This document shows, piece after piece, positions 1-8,159 of a stretch of 64,000 bases of DNA. A program made the translations under genes and the position numbers. The notes below the pieces were generated by a model. The model was given only the letters and a program-made list of their open reading frames with translations, did not search any database and had not been told where the DNA came from. The stretch is from Gastranaerophilus sp944325835 (GTDB taxonomy: Bacteria; Cyanobacteriota; Vampirovibrionia; Gastranaerophilales; Gastranaerophilaceae), in contig OZ007029.1 in NCBI GenBank assembly GCA_963931575.1, forward strand, positions 124,001-188,000, written 5' to 3'. The stretch's first letter is position 1, and each line of letters begins with the position of its first letter.

Positions 1-41
1 CTGTTGAAGCTTTGAAATCAGAATTAATGTGTGAAGTTTAA
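1..41 (+). CDS. C-terminal end of an upstream gene (partial)
   Basis: Only the frame starting at base 3 is open. It ends in ELMCEV and a TAA at 39-41, 16 bases before the fabG start. The close spacing suggests it is co-transcribed with fabG, where a fatty-acid synthesis gene such as fabD would be usual. Twelve residues are too few to identify it, so this is inference from context only. Confidence 0.45.
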   Translation, partial: VEALKSELMCEV

Positions 42-57
42 AAGAAAAGAGGAAAAA

Positions 58-783
58 ATGTCTGAAAAATTAGCATTAGTTACAGGTGCTTCCCGCGGAA
101 TTGGTAAGGCTTGTGCTATTGAACTTGCAAAAGCAGGATATGATGTTATCATTAACTATGCCGGTAACGTTGACGCTGCAAACAAAACGGTAGAAGAAAT
201 TAAGGCTCTCGGTGTTGATTCAGCTGCTTATAAATTTGATGTTTCTAATCCGGAAGAAGTGAACGTAAGTATCGCAGAAATTATTGAAAAATACGGAAGA
301 ATTGATATCCTTGTCAACAATGCCGGAATTACACGCGACGGATTATTCATGCGGATGAGCGAAGAAAACTGGAACGCTGTTATTAACACAAATTTATCAA
401 GTGCGTTTTATGTTTCCCAGCCTGTTGTTAAGGTTATGATGAAACAAAGAAGCGGTGCTATTGTTAATATGGCAAGTGTGGTCGGCGTTTCCGGGAACGC
501 AGGTCAGGCGAACTATTCCGCTGCAAAAGCAGGGCTTATCGGTTTGACAAAAACTCTGGCAAAAGAACTGGGTTCGCGCGGTATTAGAGTTAACGCTGTA
601 GCACCGGGCTTTATTAATACTGATATGACAAAAGATTTGGATACATCTAAATTCACCGACTTTATTCCGCTCAAAAGACTCGGCGAGCCGGAAGATATTG
701 CAAAAGCGGTTAAGTTCCTTGCGGTAGACGCTCAATATGTAACCGGTCAGGTTCTGGAAGTCGACGGCGGGCTTATAATATAA
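58..783 (+). CDS. fabG: 3-oxoacyl-[acyl-carrier-protein] reductase FabG
   Basis: A short-chain dehydrogenase/reductase of 241 residues that should reduce 3-oxoacyl-ACP with NADPH in the cytosolic fatty-acid elongation cycle. The N-terminal Rossmann motif TGASRGIGKA, the NNAG motif (LVNNAGITRDGLF), the catalytic Ser (VNMASVVG) and the YSAAKAG Tyr-x-x-x-Lys motif are all in place. PGFINTDM and the VTGQVLEVDGG ending are typical of FabG. The frame is open from a GTG at 31, but the ATG at 58 follows an AGAGGAA ribosome binding site and gives the usual family length. It lies 16 bases after the previous gene, and a terminator hairpin follows. Generic SDR enzymes look similar, but the length and ending favour FabG. 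Confidence 0.93.
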   Translation: MSEKLALVTGASRGIGKACAIELAKAGYDVIINYAGNVDAANKTVEEIKALGVDSAAYKFDVSNPEEVNVSIAEIIEKYGRIDILVNNAGITRDGLFMRMSEENWNAVINTNLSSAFYVSQPVVKVMMKQRSGAIVNMASVVGVSGNAGQANYSAAKAGLIGLTKTLAKELGSRGIRVNAVAPGFINTDMTKDLDTSKFTDFIPLKRLGEPEDIAKAVKFLAVDAQYVTGQVLEVDGGLII

Positions 784-815
784 TAACCAAATTGATAAAA
801 ATATAAGAAAGAGAT

Positions 816-845
816 GGCGGAGCCGTATTCGGCTCCGCCCTTATT
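816..845 (+). terminator. Rho-independent terminator after fabG
   Basis: GGCGGAGCC (816-824) and GGCTCCGCC (831-839) form a perfect 9-bp stem with a 6-base loop, followed by CTTATT. It lies between fabG and the convergent ferritin gene and may serve both. Confidence 0.75.
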
Positions 846-861
846 ATAAGGCTTCAGCGCC

Positions 862-1371
862 TTATTTAATATCGTGTTGATGAATTTCTCTTTTCATTAA
901 ATCTTCATTAAGCATCATGAGTGCGGTTTTGTCATCACCTATGAATTTTAATTTTTCTAAAATTACTTTTGCATTGCGTTCTTCTTCCACCTGTTCTTTT
1001 AAGTACCAGTCAAGGAACGAAAGTGCAGCGCGGTCTTTTTCTTCTTCCATAATGTCAAACAGTTCGTTAATCTTTGCCGTAACCGTTTTTTCGTGATTGT
1101 AGGCTGCTTCAAAAACCGAAAGTGCATCCGCCCAATCGTGTTCGGGTTTTTCTATCGGTTCAAGTTCTACGGTTCCGCAGCGTTCGATTAAGTAGTGAAA
1201 AATTCCCATAGCATGTTCCATTTCTTCATGAGCCTGAACACACATCCATTGACGGAAGCCGCACCAGGCACTTTTTGAAAAATATGCTTTCATTGAAAAA
1301 TAAAGATATGCCGAGTAGAGTTCGTAGTTAAGCTGTTCATTTAAAGCTTTTTCAAGTTTTTGACTAATCAT
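862..1371 (-). CDS. ftnA: Ferritin, bacterial non-haem (FtnA type)
   Basis: A cytosolic iron-storage protein of 169 residues, the usual ferritin subunit length. The ferroxidase-centre ligands are visible: Glu17 in NEQLNYELYSAY, and Glu50 and His53 in AHEEMEHAM. A later Glu/Gln helix (LKEQVEEERNA) completes the four-helix bundle. Such subunits assemble into a 24-mer that oxidises Fe(II) and stores Fe(III). The frame extends to 1539, but the MISQKLEKALNEQ start at 1371 matches family N-termini and the longer frame would run into the divergent response regulator. The 121-bp gap to that gene must hold both promoters. Confidence 0.93.
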   Translation of the reverse strand: MISQKLEKALNEQLNYELYSAYLYFSMKAYFSKSAWCGFRQWMCVQAHEEMEHAMGIFHYLIERCGTVELEPIEKPEHDWADALSVFEAAYNHEKTVTAKINELFDIMEEEKDRAALSFLDWYLKEQVEEERNAKVILEKLKFIGDDKTALMMLNEDLMKREIHQHDIK

Positions 1372-1492
1372 TTGTACCGCCTTTCTTTTGCAGATATTTT
1401 GGCGGAAATACGTTTTTTTATTATTCACCGCAGGTCGAATTCTTCCGGCTATTAACAAAATGCTAATAATATTGTAATATATTATTAATATT

Positions 1493-2188
1493 ATGATAGA
1501 GAATAGTAAAATTTTAGTAGTGGAAGATGAAGAAAGCATCAGCCAGTTAATCGGTATGGTATTGAAGTCCGGCGGATTTAATAATGTTAAATTTGCACCT
1601 GACGGAGTTGCAGCTCTTAATATGATAGAGCAATGGCTTCCGGATGTTGTGCTTATGGATATTATGCTTCCCGGAATGGACGGGCTGACTCTATGTAAAC
1701 ATGTTAAGCATAACCCGAGATATAATTCTGTTAAAGTAATTATGCTGACCGCAAGACGTCTTGAGGAAGATGTTTTACAGGGTTTTGAGAACGGCGCAAT
1801 TGATTATATTACAAAACCTTTCAGCAACAAGGTTTTGCTTGCCAGAATCCGCGCACAGCTTTCGAACGGGTTGTCTGAAAACCCTAATAACACAATGTTT
1901 TATAAAGAATTTTCGATAAACCCCGACACTCAGGTCGCAAAACTTAACAATAGAGAAATCAATCTCACGTATAGCGAATTTGAGATAATGAAGCTTTTTG
2001 TCCAAAACCCTGGCAGGGTGTATTCGCGTTCCCAATTGTTGAATGTTTTGCGCGGGGATGACGGTTTTGACATTGCAGAAAGAGCAATTGATGTTCAGAT
2101 TGTTAACCTTCGTAAAAAATTGGGGGATTTTGGCGCAAATATTTTGACAGTACGCGGTGTGGGGTATAAATTAAAAGAAGAAAGTTAA
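1493..2188 (+). CDS. OmpR/PhoB-family response regulator
   Basis: A two-component regulator of 231 residues. Residues 5-120 are a receiver domain with the acidic pair (VVEDEE), the phospho-acceptor Asp56 in VLMDIMLPGMDG, a Thr in MLTAR and the conserved Lys in DYITKPF. Residues 130-231 are an OmpR-type winged helix ending in RGVGYKL. It should bind DNA once phosphorylated by the histidine kinase encoded 6 bases downstream. There is no clear ribosome binding site before the ATG, and AT-rich sequence runs up to the start. The regulated genes cannot be told from the sequence. A PhoB-like role is possible but no phosphate genes are nearby. Confidence 0.92.
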   Translation: MIENSKILVVEDEESISQLIGMVLKSGGFNNVKFAPDGVAALNMIEQWLPDVVLMDIMLPGMDGLTLCKHVKHNPRYNSVKVIMLTARRLEEDVLQGFENGAIDYITKPFSNKVLLARIRAQLSNGLSENPNNTMFYKEFSINPDTQVAKLNNREINLTYSEFEIMKLFVQNPGRVYSRSQLLNVLRGDDGFDIAERAIDVQIVNLRKKLGDFGANILTVRGVGYKLKEES

Positions 2189-2194
2189 TGTTGA

Positions 2195-3565
2195 ATGAAA
2201 AAACGCGATAAATTCTTAATCTCCTTACCGTTATACGGTGCTGTGTTTGTTTTAATCTCTGTATTAATGGCATTGAACCATTTGATTGATTTCAATAGCT
2301 CTTATATGAAAGAAGAGCATTCGGAGTTAAGAATTTTCTATAAACAGGTGGAATGGGCGCTAAAGCCATATCTTGCCAATAAAAATTTTGAAATGGTCAG
2401 GAGTTATTGTAAAGATTTTGAGAATGATCCGGATTTTCGTGTCAGGGTTTTAGATGGTGAGAAGAAGTTTCTCATAGCGGATTCCAAACCCGCAGAGAAA
2501 CTTCCGGAAGATGCTTCATCACATTTTCATTCGCTGCTTCCTAAAGAAAATAATATGACGTATTCCGGTTATGTCATTGCGGATAATACAAAGTATTATA
2601 TTGAATTGATACTCTCTGAAGCACCGGTTGTTAAAATTCTCGTTGAAGCGCAGTGGAATATTATTATATTTTTCATATCCTGCTTTATATTTCTGCTGCT
2701 TTGTACAATATTTATTATCTTGAAAATCCAGATACCTTTTAATACTTTGCAAAGACAGGTCGTAAAAATTGCCAAAGGTGAACTGGATACGGAAATTGAA
2801 CTTCCGGAAAGCCGTATTTTACACGAACTTGCCGGAGCGGTGAGCGTTATGGCGCATAAGTTGAAAAATCAAATAATAAGGCTCCGTCAGCTTGAAGAAT
2901 TCAGAAAAGACTTTATTGCAAATGTTTCACACGAAGTTAAAACCCCTCTGACAGCTATAACCTCTGCCGTCGAACTTTTAGAAACCAAAAATGATTATGC
3001 TGAAAAACAGGATGTTGCCTGTCTTAATATTCTGGCCTTTCAGGCAAAACGTTTGAACAATCTTATTAATGACATTTTGGCTCTTGCACAAATCGAGGAC
3101 AGGCAGACAAACGACGAAAAACATTTCTGTAAATTCAATCTGAATGAATTAATCAGCAATGCAATTCATCATTTAAATATTGAAGCCGCAAGAGTAAATT
3201 TTATTTCTGAAGAAGAGATTAACTTTTACGGTAACGAGCAGTTGATAGAACAGGCTGTCACGAATTTAATTGTTAATGCGATTAAATATTCACATAGCGA
3301 TGTCATTGATGTGAAATTGACGAAAACGGATAACAATATCCGTATTGACGTTACTGACTACGGAATCGGGATAGCACCGGAACATCTTGATAGAATTTTT
3401 GAGCGTTTCTACCGTGTTGATAAAGCCAGAAGCCGCGCGACCGGCGGAACCGGACTCGGGCTGGCTATTGTTAAAAATATTGCAATCCTGCACAACGGAA
3501 CCGTTGAGGTTAAAAGTGAAATAAATAAGGGTACAACGTTTTCGATAATCCTTCCTGTCGGGTAA
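2195..3565 (+). CDS. PhoR-like membrane sensor histidine kinase
   Basis: A membrane histidine kinase of 456 residues, partner of the preceding regulator (6-base gap). Two transmembrane segments (about residues 9-28 and 155-177) flank a roughly 125-residue periplasmic sensor domain with no recognisable fold. A HAMP-like linker follows (about 178-225). The H-box FIANVSHEVKTPLTA places the phosphorylated His at 246. The ATPase domain shows the N box (VTNLIVNAIKYS), the G1 box (DYGIGIAPEH), FERFYRVDKARSR and the G2 box (GGTGLGLAIV). The layout resembles PhoR. The signal sensed is unknown. Confidence 0.92.
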   Translation: MKKRDKFLISLPLYGAVFVLISVLMALNHLIDFNSSYMKEEHSELRIFYKQVEWALKPYLANKNFEMVRSYCKDFENDPDFRVRVLDGEKKFLIADSKPAEKLPEDASSHFHSLLPKENNMTYSGYVIADNTKYYIELILSEAPVVKILVEAQWNIIIFFISCFIFLLLCTIFIILKIQIPFNTLQRQVVKIAKGELDTEIELPESRILHELAGAVSVMAHKLKNQIIRLRQLEEFRKDFIANVSHEVKTPLTAITSAVELLETKNDYAEKQDVACLNILAFQAKRLNNLINDILALAQIEDRQTNDEKHFCKFNLNELISNAIHHLNIEAARVNFISEEEINFYGNEQLIEQAVTNLIVNAIKYSHSDVIDVKLTKTDNNIRIDVTDYGIGIAPEHLDRIFERFYRVDKARSRATGGTGLGLAIVKNIAILHNGTVEVKSEINKGTTFSIILPVG

Positions 3566-3566
3566 A

Positions 3567-3577
3567 TTTCTCGGACA
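3567..3577 (-). repeat. Isolated 11-nt match to the 5' end of the modular element
   Basis: On the minus strand the bases read TGTCCGAGAAA, identical to the first 11 bases of elements A-K, and sit directly after a T run at the tRNA-Pro 3' end. Nothing else of the element is present, so this may be a decayed or excised copy, or chance. Element H occupies the same position relative to tRNA-Leu. Confidence 0.35.
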
Positions 3578-3582
3578 AAAAA

Positions 3583-3656
3583 TCGGAATGACAGGATTCG
3601 AACCTGCGACCCCCGCGACCCGAACACGGTGCGCTACCAAGCTGCGCTACATTCCG
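3583..3656 (-). tRNA. tRNA-Pro (CGG)
   Basis: The minus strand folds as a tRNA. A 7-bp acceptor stem (CGGAATG/CATTCCG) has an A discriminator at 3583. The D arm is AGCGCAGCTTGGTAGCGC. The anticodon arm CCGTG-TTCGGGT-CGCGG reads CGG. The T arm is GCAGG-TTCGAAT-CCTGT. A T6 run follows the 3' end. No CCA is encoded. Confidence 0.95.
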
Positions 3657-3715
3657 ATAAATTTTATTTATACTTCTATTCTACATCAAAAATCTAAAAA
3701 AAATCAATAGGTATT

Positions 3716-6325
3716 TTAAAGACTTATTCGCAATCCGAACATTAAAGCAATACCGTTTCTGCCGCCATTACGTATCATTCCTTCTAAAAATCCGGTTACT
3801 CTTTCGCCCCAGCGCTTTTGAATACCCGCACCATACTGCACAAACGGTTTAACCGATAAATCCGGCAAATAAACGTCATTTGCTTTGAAATGCGTTTGAT
3901 CCATAATGTTCCAGACCATTGAAACACTTATATACGGCTGAAAATAGTTTTTAAAATTCCCGATTAATTTTATTTCCGGTTCAATATGAATAGCATGCAG
4001 CGGATCTGAATCCATGTGAACTCCGGATTGGGTCGTGTAGTTGAAGGTATTTATAAAGCTGTAAGACATTAAAAGGCTTGGCTGTACAATTAATTTTCTT
4101 TCAAGAAGTTCAAAATTGTATCCTGTTTTCTCTGCGATACCGGTATTTAACATTGCAAAATTATCGCGTCCGAATCTTGTCGATGCTTCTGCCGAATTAG
4201 CACCAACATTCGCTGTCCAGGCTGTAAAGAAATTCCCTTTATAAAAAACCGCATCTGCGCCTACAAGTCCGCCGTTGTTATAAATACTGTTTCCCTGAAA
4301 GGCTTGGTGGGAACCGTTATAAGAAAGATATGCCCCATAAATCGTTGACCAGCCGTGTTTAAGCGGTGTGATTCCGCTTTCTCCGCCAAACATGCTGCCG
4401 TAAGATACATTTGACACGGCTGGACCGTTTTTCAAGCCTACACGTTCAAAAGTTGAATAAGGTTTGAGCCAGATACCGTTTCGGTTTTCCGGCATCGTCA
4501 GCGGTGAAAAAGAAAATTGGGATGACGCGTTTGCAATTCTGTTGTTATTATGATAACTTTTGGCATAATCCGGCGGGGTAATCATTACCATATCAAGGTT
4601 TGCGAATACATTTTTATATGTGTCGATTTGTGTAAGATATCCGGCAAGCTGAGCTGCAACGCCCGGAACAAAGGTTGAAGAATTTAATCCGCCTCTTGTA
4701 AGGTTAAAGTGTCCGTTGCCGGAATCGTAGCTTGAACTGTAATTGAAGATTGGTGTTTCAACTTCTTGCGGAGTATAGCTGACATAATTTTTCAACACAG
4801 AATCCGCAAACGGTATAGAAACATTATTGCCATTCAACTCTTCACCATGAAATCGCAGGCTGCTTACGTGGAGTTCGCCTGAGCCGGAAACAGAGTTAGC
4901 ATTAATTCTATCCATTGTATTGTTGTTCAAATCAACATCTGCAAGAATATTACTTCTCCCCGATAATGTCATATTGCCAAAATTAACACTGTTAATTTCA
5001 CCGTTTTGCATGTTGAAATTGGCACCGTTGTCAAAGGTTGTATTTTGAGCATTAAAGTAACTGCTTCCCGCAAGCAGGTTTAAGTTCCCCTTAGCGAGTG
5101 TAAAGTTACCGGTAAAATTTTCATTTTTGCCTCCGAGATTTAAACTTCCGTTGCCGCTTTTATTGATATTCCCGCGGCCTGCAATACCGCTTAAAATAGT
5201 GGTTGTACCGTTTCCGTCAAAATTTATTGTTCCGGTTGTATCGTTATAAATATCGTTTAATTCGCCGGTGTGGTCGGTATTATTTTTGAAAGTTGTATTT
5301 TCAACGGTTAAAACGCCTGCATTATAGATTGCACCTCCGTTTCCGTTCTGTGCAGAAGTTGAAATATAGTTGTTTTCAATCGTGGAATTTTTTATTTCAG
5401 CGGTCGCATTTGCGGAATTAAATATAGCGCCGCCGGCTGCAAAAAACGGTGTATCAGTATGGTTGCCGCTTATTTGGGAATTATCTATGATAAGGGTTTT
5501 GTCATTAAATATTGCGCCGCCAAAGGTCAGAGCGTTTTCACCACCTTTTGCGTAATTATCTTTTATTGTTGAATTTGAAATATTCATATAATCAAGATTA
5601 TAAAGTGCCCCACCATAGCCAAAAATACCGTCCTCACCTTCTGCATAATTACCTTCTAAAGAGCTGTTACTTATAAATATTTGACTATTGTTATAGATTG
5701 CGCCGCCATAAGGTGTGACGCTGCCATAGGAATGATTATCGTTGAATACAGAATTATTTATGTGCATAATGGTTTCGGTACCGGAATTGTAGCCGTTTGC
5801 AATCGCGCCGCCGTAGGAAGAACCGCCATAGGTATAATTATTGATAAATTGGCTGTTATTTATATCAATAGAACCGTCATTTAGATTGTAAATAGCCCCG
5901 CCTACACTAAAATTAAATCCGCCTGCATCCGTAAAATTTTCGCTGAAAATGGAATCCTGAATATCCGTTTGGCCGCCGTTGTTGTAAATCGCACCGGCAA
6001 ATTTTGAACTCCCGTAAGATTGTCCCTGACAGTTTCGTATGCCGACCTGGTGGAAATTGGTATCCTGATTTAGCACAAAGCCGCCAAATTGGTCATTGCC
6101 TAATATGGAATAGTTATTTCCCTCAAAGTTAATGTCTAAATTAGCAAAGAGGTTGCCAATTGTGGAATCGGCATCAAGGTTTCTGGTAAAAGTTATAGTA
6201 TCGCCGCTTGCCGGAGTTGATGTTATAAGTTCATCAAAATTATCTACATTAATATTTTGTGCACTAACCGCGCAGCCGTAAAGGAAAGATATAATGCTAA
6301 TCAATATTATTGTATTTTTTAACAT
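3716..6325 (-). CDS. Pmp-like autotransporter adhesin
   Basis: An 869-residue secreted outer-membrane protein. Residues 1-22 form a signal peptide (MLKNTIILISIISFLYG, cleavage likely after AVSA). Residues about 80-350 carry many GGAIYN, GGAIFN and GGALYN motifs alternating with SQ/ST-x-NN-type turns, the pattern of a right-handed beta-helix and of chlamydial polymorphic membrane proteins (FxxN and GGA(I/L) repeats). A second beta-rich stretch (about 360-560) contains FDNGANFNMQNGEI-like rungs. From about residue 600 to the end, alternating aromatic strands (WLKPYSTFERVG, YGAYLSYNGS, PYISVSMVWN) and the final FGLRISL fit an autotransporter beta-barrel. It probably displays the passenger on the cell surface. 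The partner or ligand is unknown. It stands alone on the minus strand, with no obvious ribosome binding site. Confidence 0.85.
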   Translation of the reverse strand: MLKNTIILISIISFLYGCAVSAQNINVDNFDELITSTPASGDTITFTRNLDADSTIGNLFANLDINFEGNNYSILGNDQFGGFVLNQDTNFHQVGIRNCQGQSYGSSKFAGAIYNNGGQTDIQDSIFSENFTDAGGFNFSVGGAIYNLNDGSIDINNSQFINNYTYGGSSYGGAIANGYNSGTETIMHINNSVFNDNHSYGSVTPYGGAIYNNSQIFISNSSLEGNYAEGEDGIFGYGGALYNLDYMNISNSTIKDNYAKGGENALTFGGAIFNDKTLIIDNSQISGNHTDTPFFAAGGAIFNSANATAEIKNSTIENNYISTSAQNGNGGAIYNAGVLTVENTTFKNNTDHTGELNDIYNDTTGTINFDGNGTTTILSGIAGRGNINKSGNGSLNLGGKNENFTGNFTLAKGNLNLLAGSSYFNAQNTTFDNGANFNMQNGEINSVNFGNMTLSGRSNILADVDLNNNTMDRINANSVSGSGELHVSSLRFHGEELNGNNVSIPFADSVLKNYVSYTPQEVETPIFNYSSSYDSGNGHFNLTRGGLNSSTFVPGVAAQLAGYLTQIDTYKNVFANLDMVMITPPDYAKSYHNNNRIANASSQFSFSPLTMPENRNGIWLKPYSTFERVGLKNGPAVSNVSYGSMFGGESGITPLKHGWSTIYGAYLSYNGSHQAFQGNSIYNNGGLVGADAVFYKGNFFTAWTANVGANSAEASTRFGRDNFAMLNTGIAEKTGYNFELLERKLIVQPSLLMSYSFINTFNYTTQSGVHMDSDPLHAIHIEPEIKLIGNFKNYFQPYISVSMVWNIMDQTHFKANDVYLPDLSVKPFVQYGAGIQKRWGERVTGFLEGMIRNGGRNGIALMFGLRISL

Positions 6326-6404
6326 ACAATTAATATTAGAATCTCAAAGCAAAATTTATATTAACCGGTTATGCAGTTTTATATAGTAAAGGCGGCTAAA
6401 ATAA

Positions 6405-7190
6405 TCATAAGTCCATGCTGCCGCTGCGCAAGCCTTCCATATCGAGCGTAACATAGGAAAATCCGAGCCGTTTAAATTCTGTTGCGATTTCTTTAGCGTT
6501 GTGTATAAATTTTGTAAAATTTCCCTGCGGAATTTCAATGCGTGCCGTATTTGCGTGATTTCTGACTCTGTTTTCTGTAAAACAGAGCGATTTTAAATAC
6601 TTTTCACCGTTTTTGACGCGCTCAATTGCCACAATATCCAGACGGGTATTGTATGGGAAACGCGTTGCAAGGCAAGGGGTTGAGGGTTTGTTGTATATTT
6701 CAAGTCCTAAGTTTTTAGCATAAGTTCTTATTTCTTCTTTTGTAATTTTAAAGAGAGCAAATGGGGAGAGGATACCGAGTTCTTTCAAAGCTTTCAACCC
6801 CGGTCTGTAAGTGTTTAAATCATCAAAATTTGTTCCGTCAATGATATTTGCAAGGTGTTTTTCTTGCGCAAATTCTTTAATTTTTTGGAAAAATAAGCTT
6901 TTGCAATAATAGCATCTGTCTTTCGGGTTTAAAACAATTTTATCATCTTCAAGAGGGTTAAGCGTGATGATTTTTTGGCTGACGTTGTATTTTTTACAAA
7001 AATCGGCAGTAAAATCAATTTCTTCCTCGGTTTGAAGCGGGGATTGAAATGTTACGGCGGTTATATTCAGATTTTTACATAATACGAGAAGCAGGGCACT
7101 GTCTATTCCGCCGGAAAAAGCAAGGCAGATGCCTTGCTTTCCCAGTGTATGCAGGTATTTATTAAGTTTTTCGAATTTATTATTTTTCAT
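6405..7190 (-). CDS. larE: LarE-type sulfur transferase (PP-loop ATPase)
   Basis: LarE adenylates and sulfurates the pyridinium dinucleotide precursor of the nickel-pincer cofactor used by lactate racemase and related enzymes. The protein has 261 residues with the PP-loop SGGIDSALLL at about 25-34, DRCYYCK at about 91-97 and the TPCLATRFPY motif with Cys173, at the position of the sacrificial Cys of LarE. The additional CxxC could mean a cluster-dependent variant, which the sequence alone cannot settle. It overlaps the CbiM-like gene by 11 bases, so the two form one transcription unit, which fits nickel supply for the cofactor. larA, larB and larC are not in this window. Confidence 0.85.
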   Translation of the reverse strand: MKNNKFEKLNKYLHTLGKQGICLAFSGGIDSALLLVLCKNLNITAVTFQSPLQTEEEIDFTADFCKKYNVSQKIITLNPLEDDKIVLNPKDRCYYCKSLFFQKIKEFAQEKHLANIIDGTNFDDLNTYRPGLKALKELGILSPFALFKITKEEIRTYAKNLGLEIYNKPSTPCLATRFPYNTRLDIVAIERVKNGEKYLKSLCFTENRVRNHANTARIEIPQGNFTKFIHNAKEIATEFKRLGFSYVTLDMEGLRSGSMDL

Positions 7191-7956
7191 AAGCAGGTAC
7201 TTTTTTTGCCGTTAAAAGTTTACAAAGAGCAAACATGAGTACTGCGAGAAGTACCAGTCCGCCTATGTTCGCCAAAACTGACGGAATTTGTGTCAGGATT
7301 GCGGCTTTGGATTGAATTAATTCGGATATCGAATATATGTAACCTTGAGTTTGCGCAACAAAGGAGTCGGACATATTTAGCAGCGACCATTCCAGCCCGT
7401 CCGGTTTTGAAGATGCAAACTGTGAGATTACTCCTGCAAGAATCAATGACAACGCAGAAATTGTATAAGAGAACTCTTTTGAAAGCTGTGTTCTTTGCGC
7501 AATCAGGATAACTGCAGCTGTAAATAAGCCTTCAACAAGACCTATTGCGAGGTGAATACTTTGCATTAAACTTGCGAATAATCCGATATTAGCACTTGTA
7601 GAACCTGACAGTGCGGATTCTGCTACAACTGCAATTGAACCCAGCTGGAGCGCAACAATTGATGCTAATATCGCACCGAATGCGCTGCGTCTGTTTTCAG
7701 CAAGGGGTTTATAAACTAAAGGATAAGCAACAAAGCAGGCAAGGAAGCCCATGTTAAAAATGTTACATCCAAGAGCCATTAAGCCGCCGTCTGCAAAAAA
7801 TACAGCCTGTATCAGCAGAATTGAACAGATTGCAAGTAAGCCGGCATAAGGTCCGAGCAGTGCCGCAAGTAAAAGCCCGCCGACGATATGGCCGCTTGAG
7901 GCGGTTGTCGGAACGGAAAAATTAATCATCTGCAGCGCAAAGACAAATGAAGTCAA
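7180..7956 (-). pseudogene. 5'-truncated CbiM/LarMN-like nickel/cobalt ECF permease
   Basis: The encoded protein matches the CbiM/NikM substrate-binding permease of ECF transporters from the segment ALQMINFSVPTTASSGH onward. The following GGLLLAALLGPYAGLL, FFADGGLMALGCNIFNMG and several membrane helices are as expected. The canonical start, MHIPDGFL plus the first helix (about 40 residues), is absent. The only start available is a TTG at 7956. Upstream the frame runs as KDFNRENILPAIAL straight into element A (8007-8159), beyond which lies the end of another gene. In NikM/CbiM the N-terminal Met-His ligates the metal, so this copy is probably non-functional. It overlaps larE, supporting a nickel role before damage. 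A functional product using an unusual start cannot be fully excluded. Confidence 0.75.
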
Positions 7957-8006
7957 TGCGATTGCCGGTAAAATGTTTTCTCTGTTAAAATCTTTTTTAG
8001 CTTTTT

Positions 8007-8159
8007 TGTCCGAGAAAGACTCGCAATAAGGAACGTGTCGTGAATGAGTTACGGAGCAACTCCCGCTTACGCAAGCGAGTCTTTTGAGTGGCGTATTAGA
8101 CAGCGTAGTCGCGGGTTGACCTGCGTGAGCAGGGCAAGCAGGCGACGGAGAACTGCTTT
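8007..8159 (+). repeat. Modular palindromic element, copy A (153 bp)
   Basis: Begins TGTCCGAGAAAG and ends GGAGAACTGCTTT. The terminal stem pairs AAAGACTCGC with GCGAGTCTTT around an enlarged arm containing the inner hairpin GTGAATGAGTTACGGAGC. It then carries GAGTGGCGTATTAGACAGCG and the GGGTTGACCTGCG segment also seen in copies E, F, H and I. It lies antisense to the two flanking minus-strand genes, supplies the last 30 codons of the aldo/keto reductase frame, and abuts the missing 5' end of the CbiM-like gene. Confidence 0.85.

Noticed and set aside
1441..1493. Leaderless response-regulator message
   Set aside because: A TATTAT lies 7 bases before the ATG but no -35 fits, and the region is AT-rich enough for chance matches.
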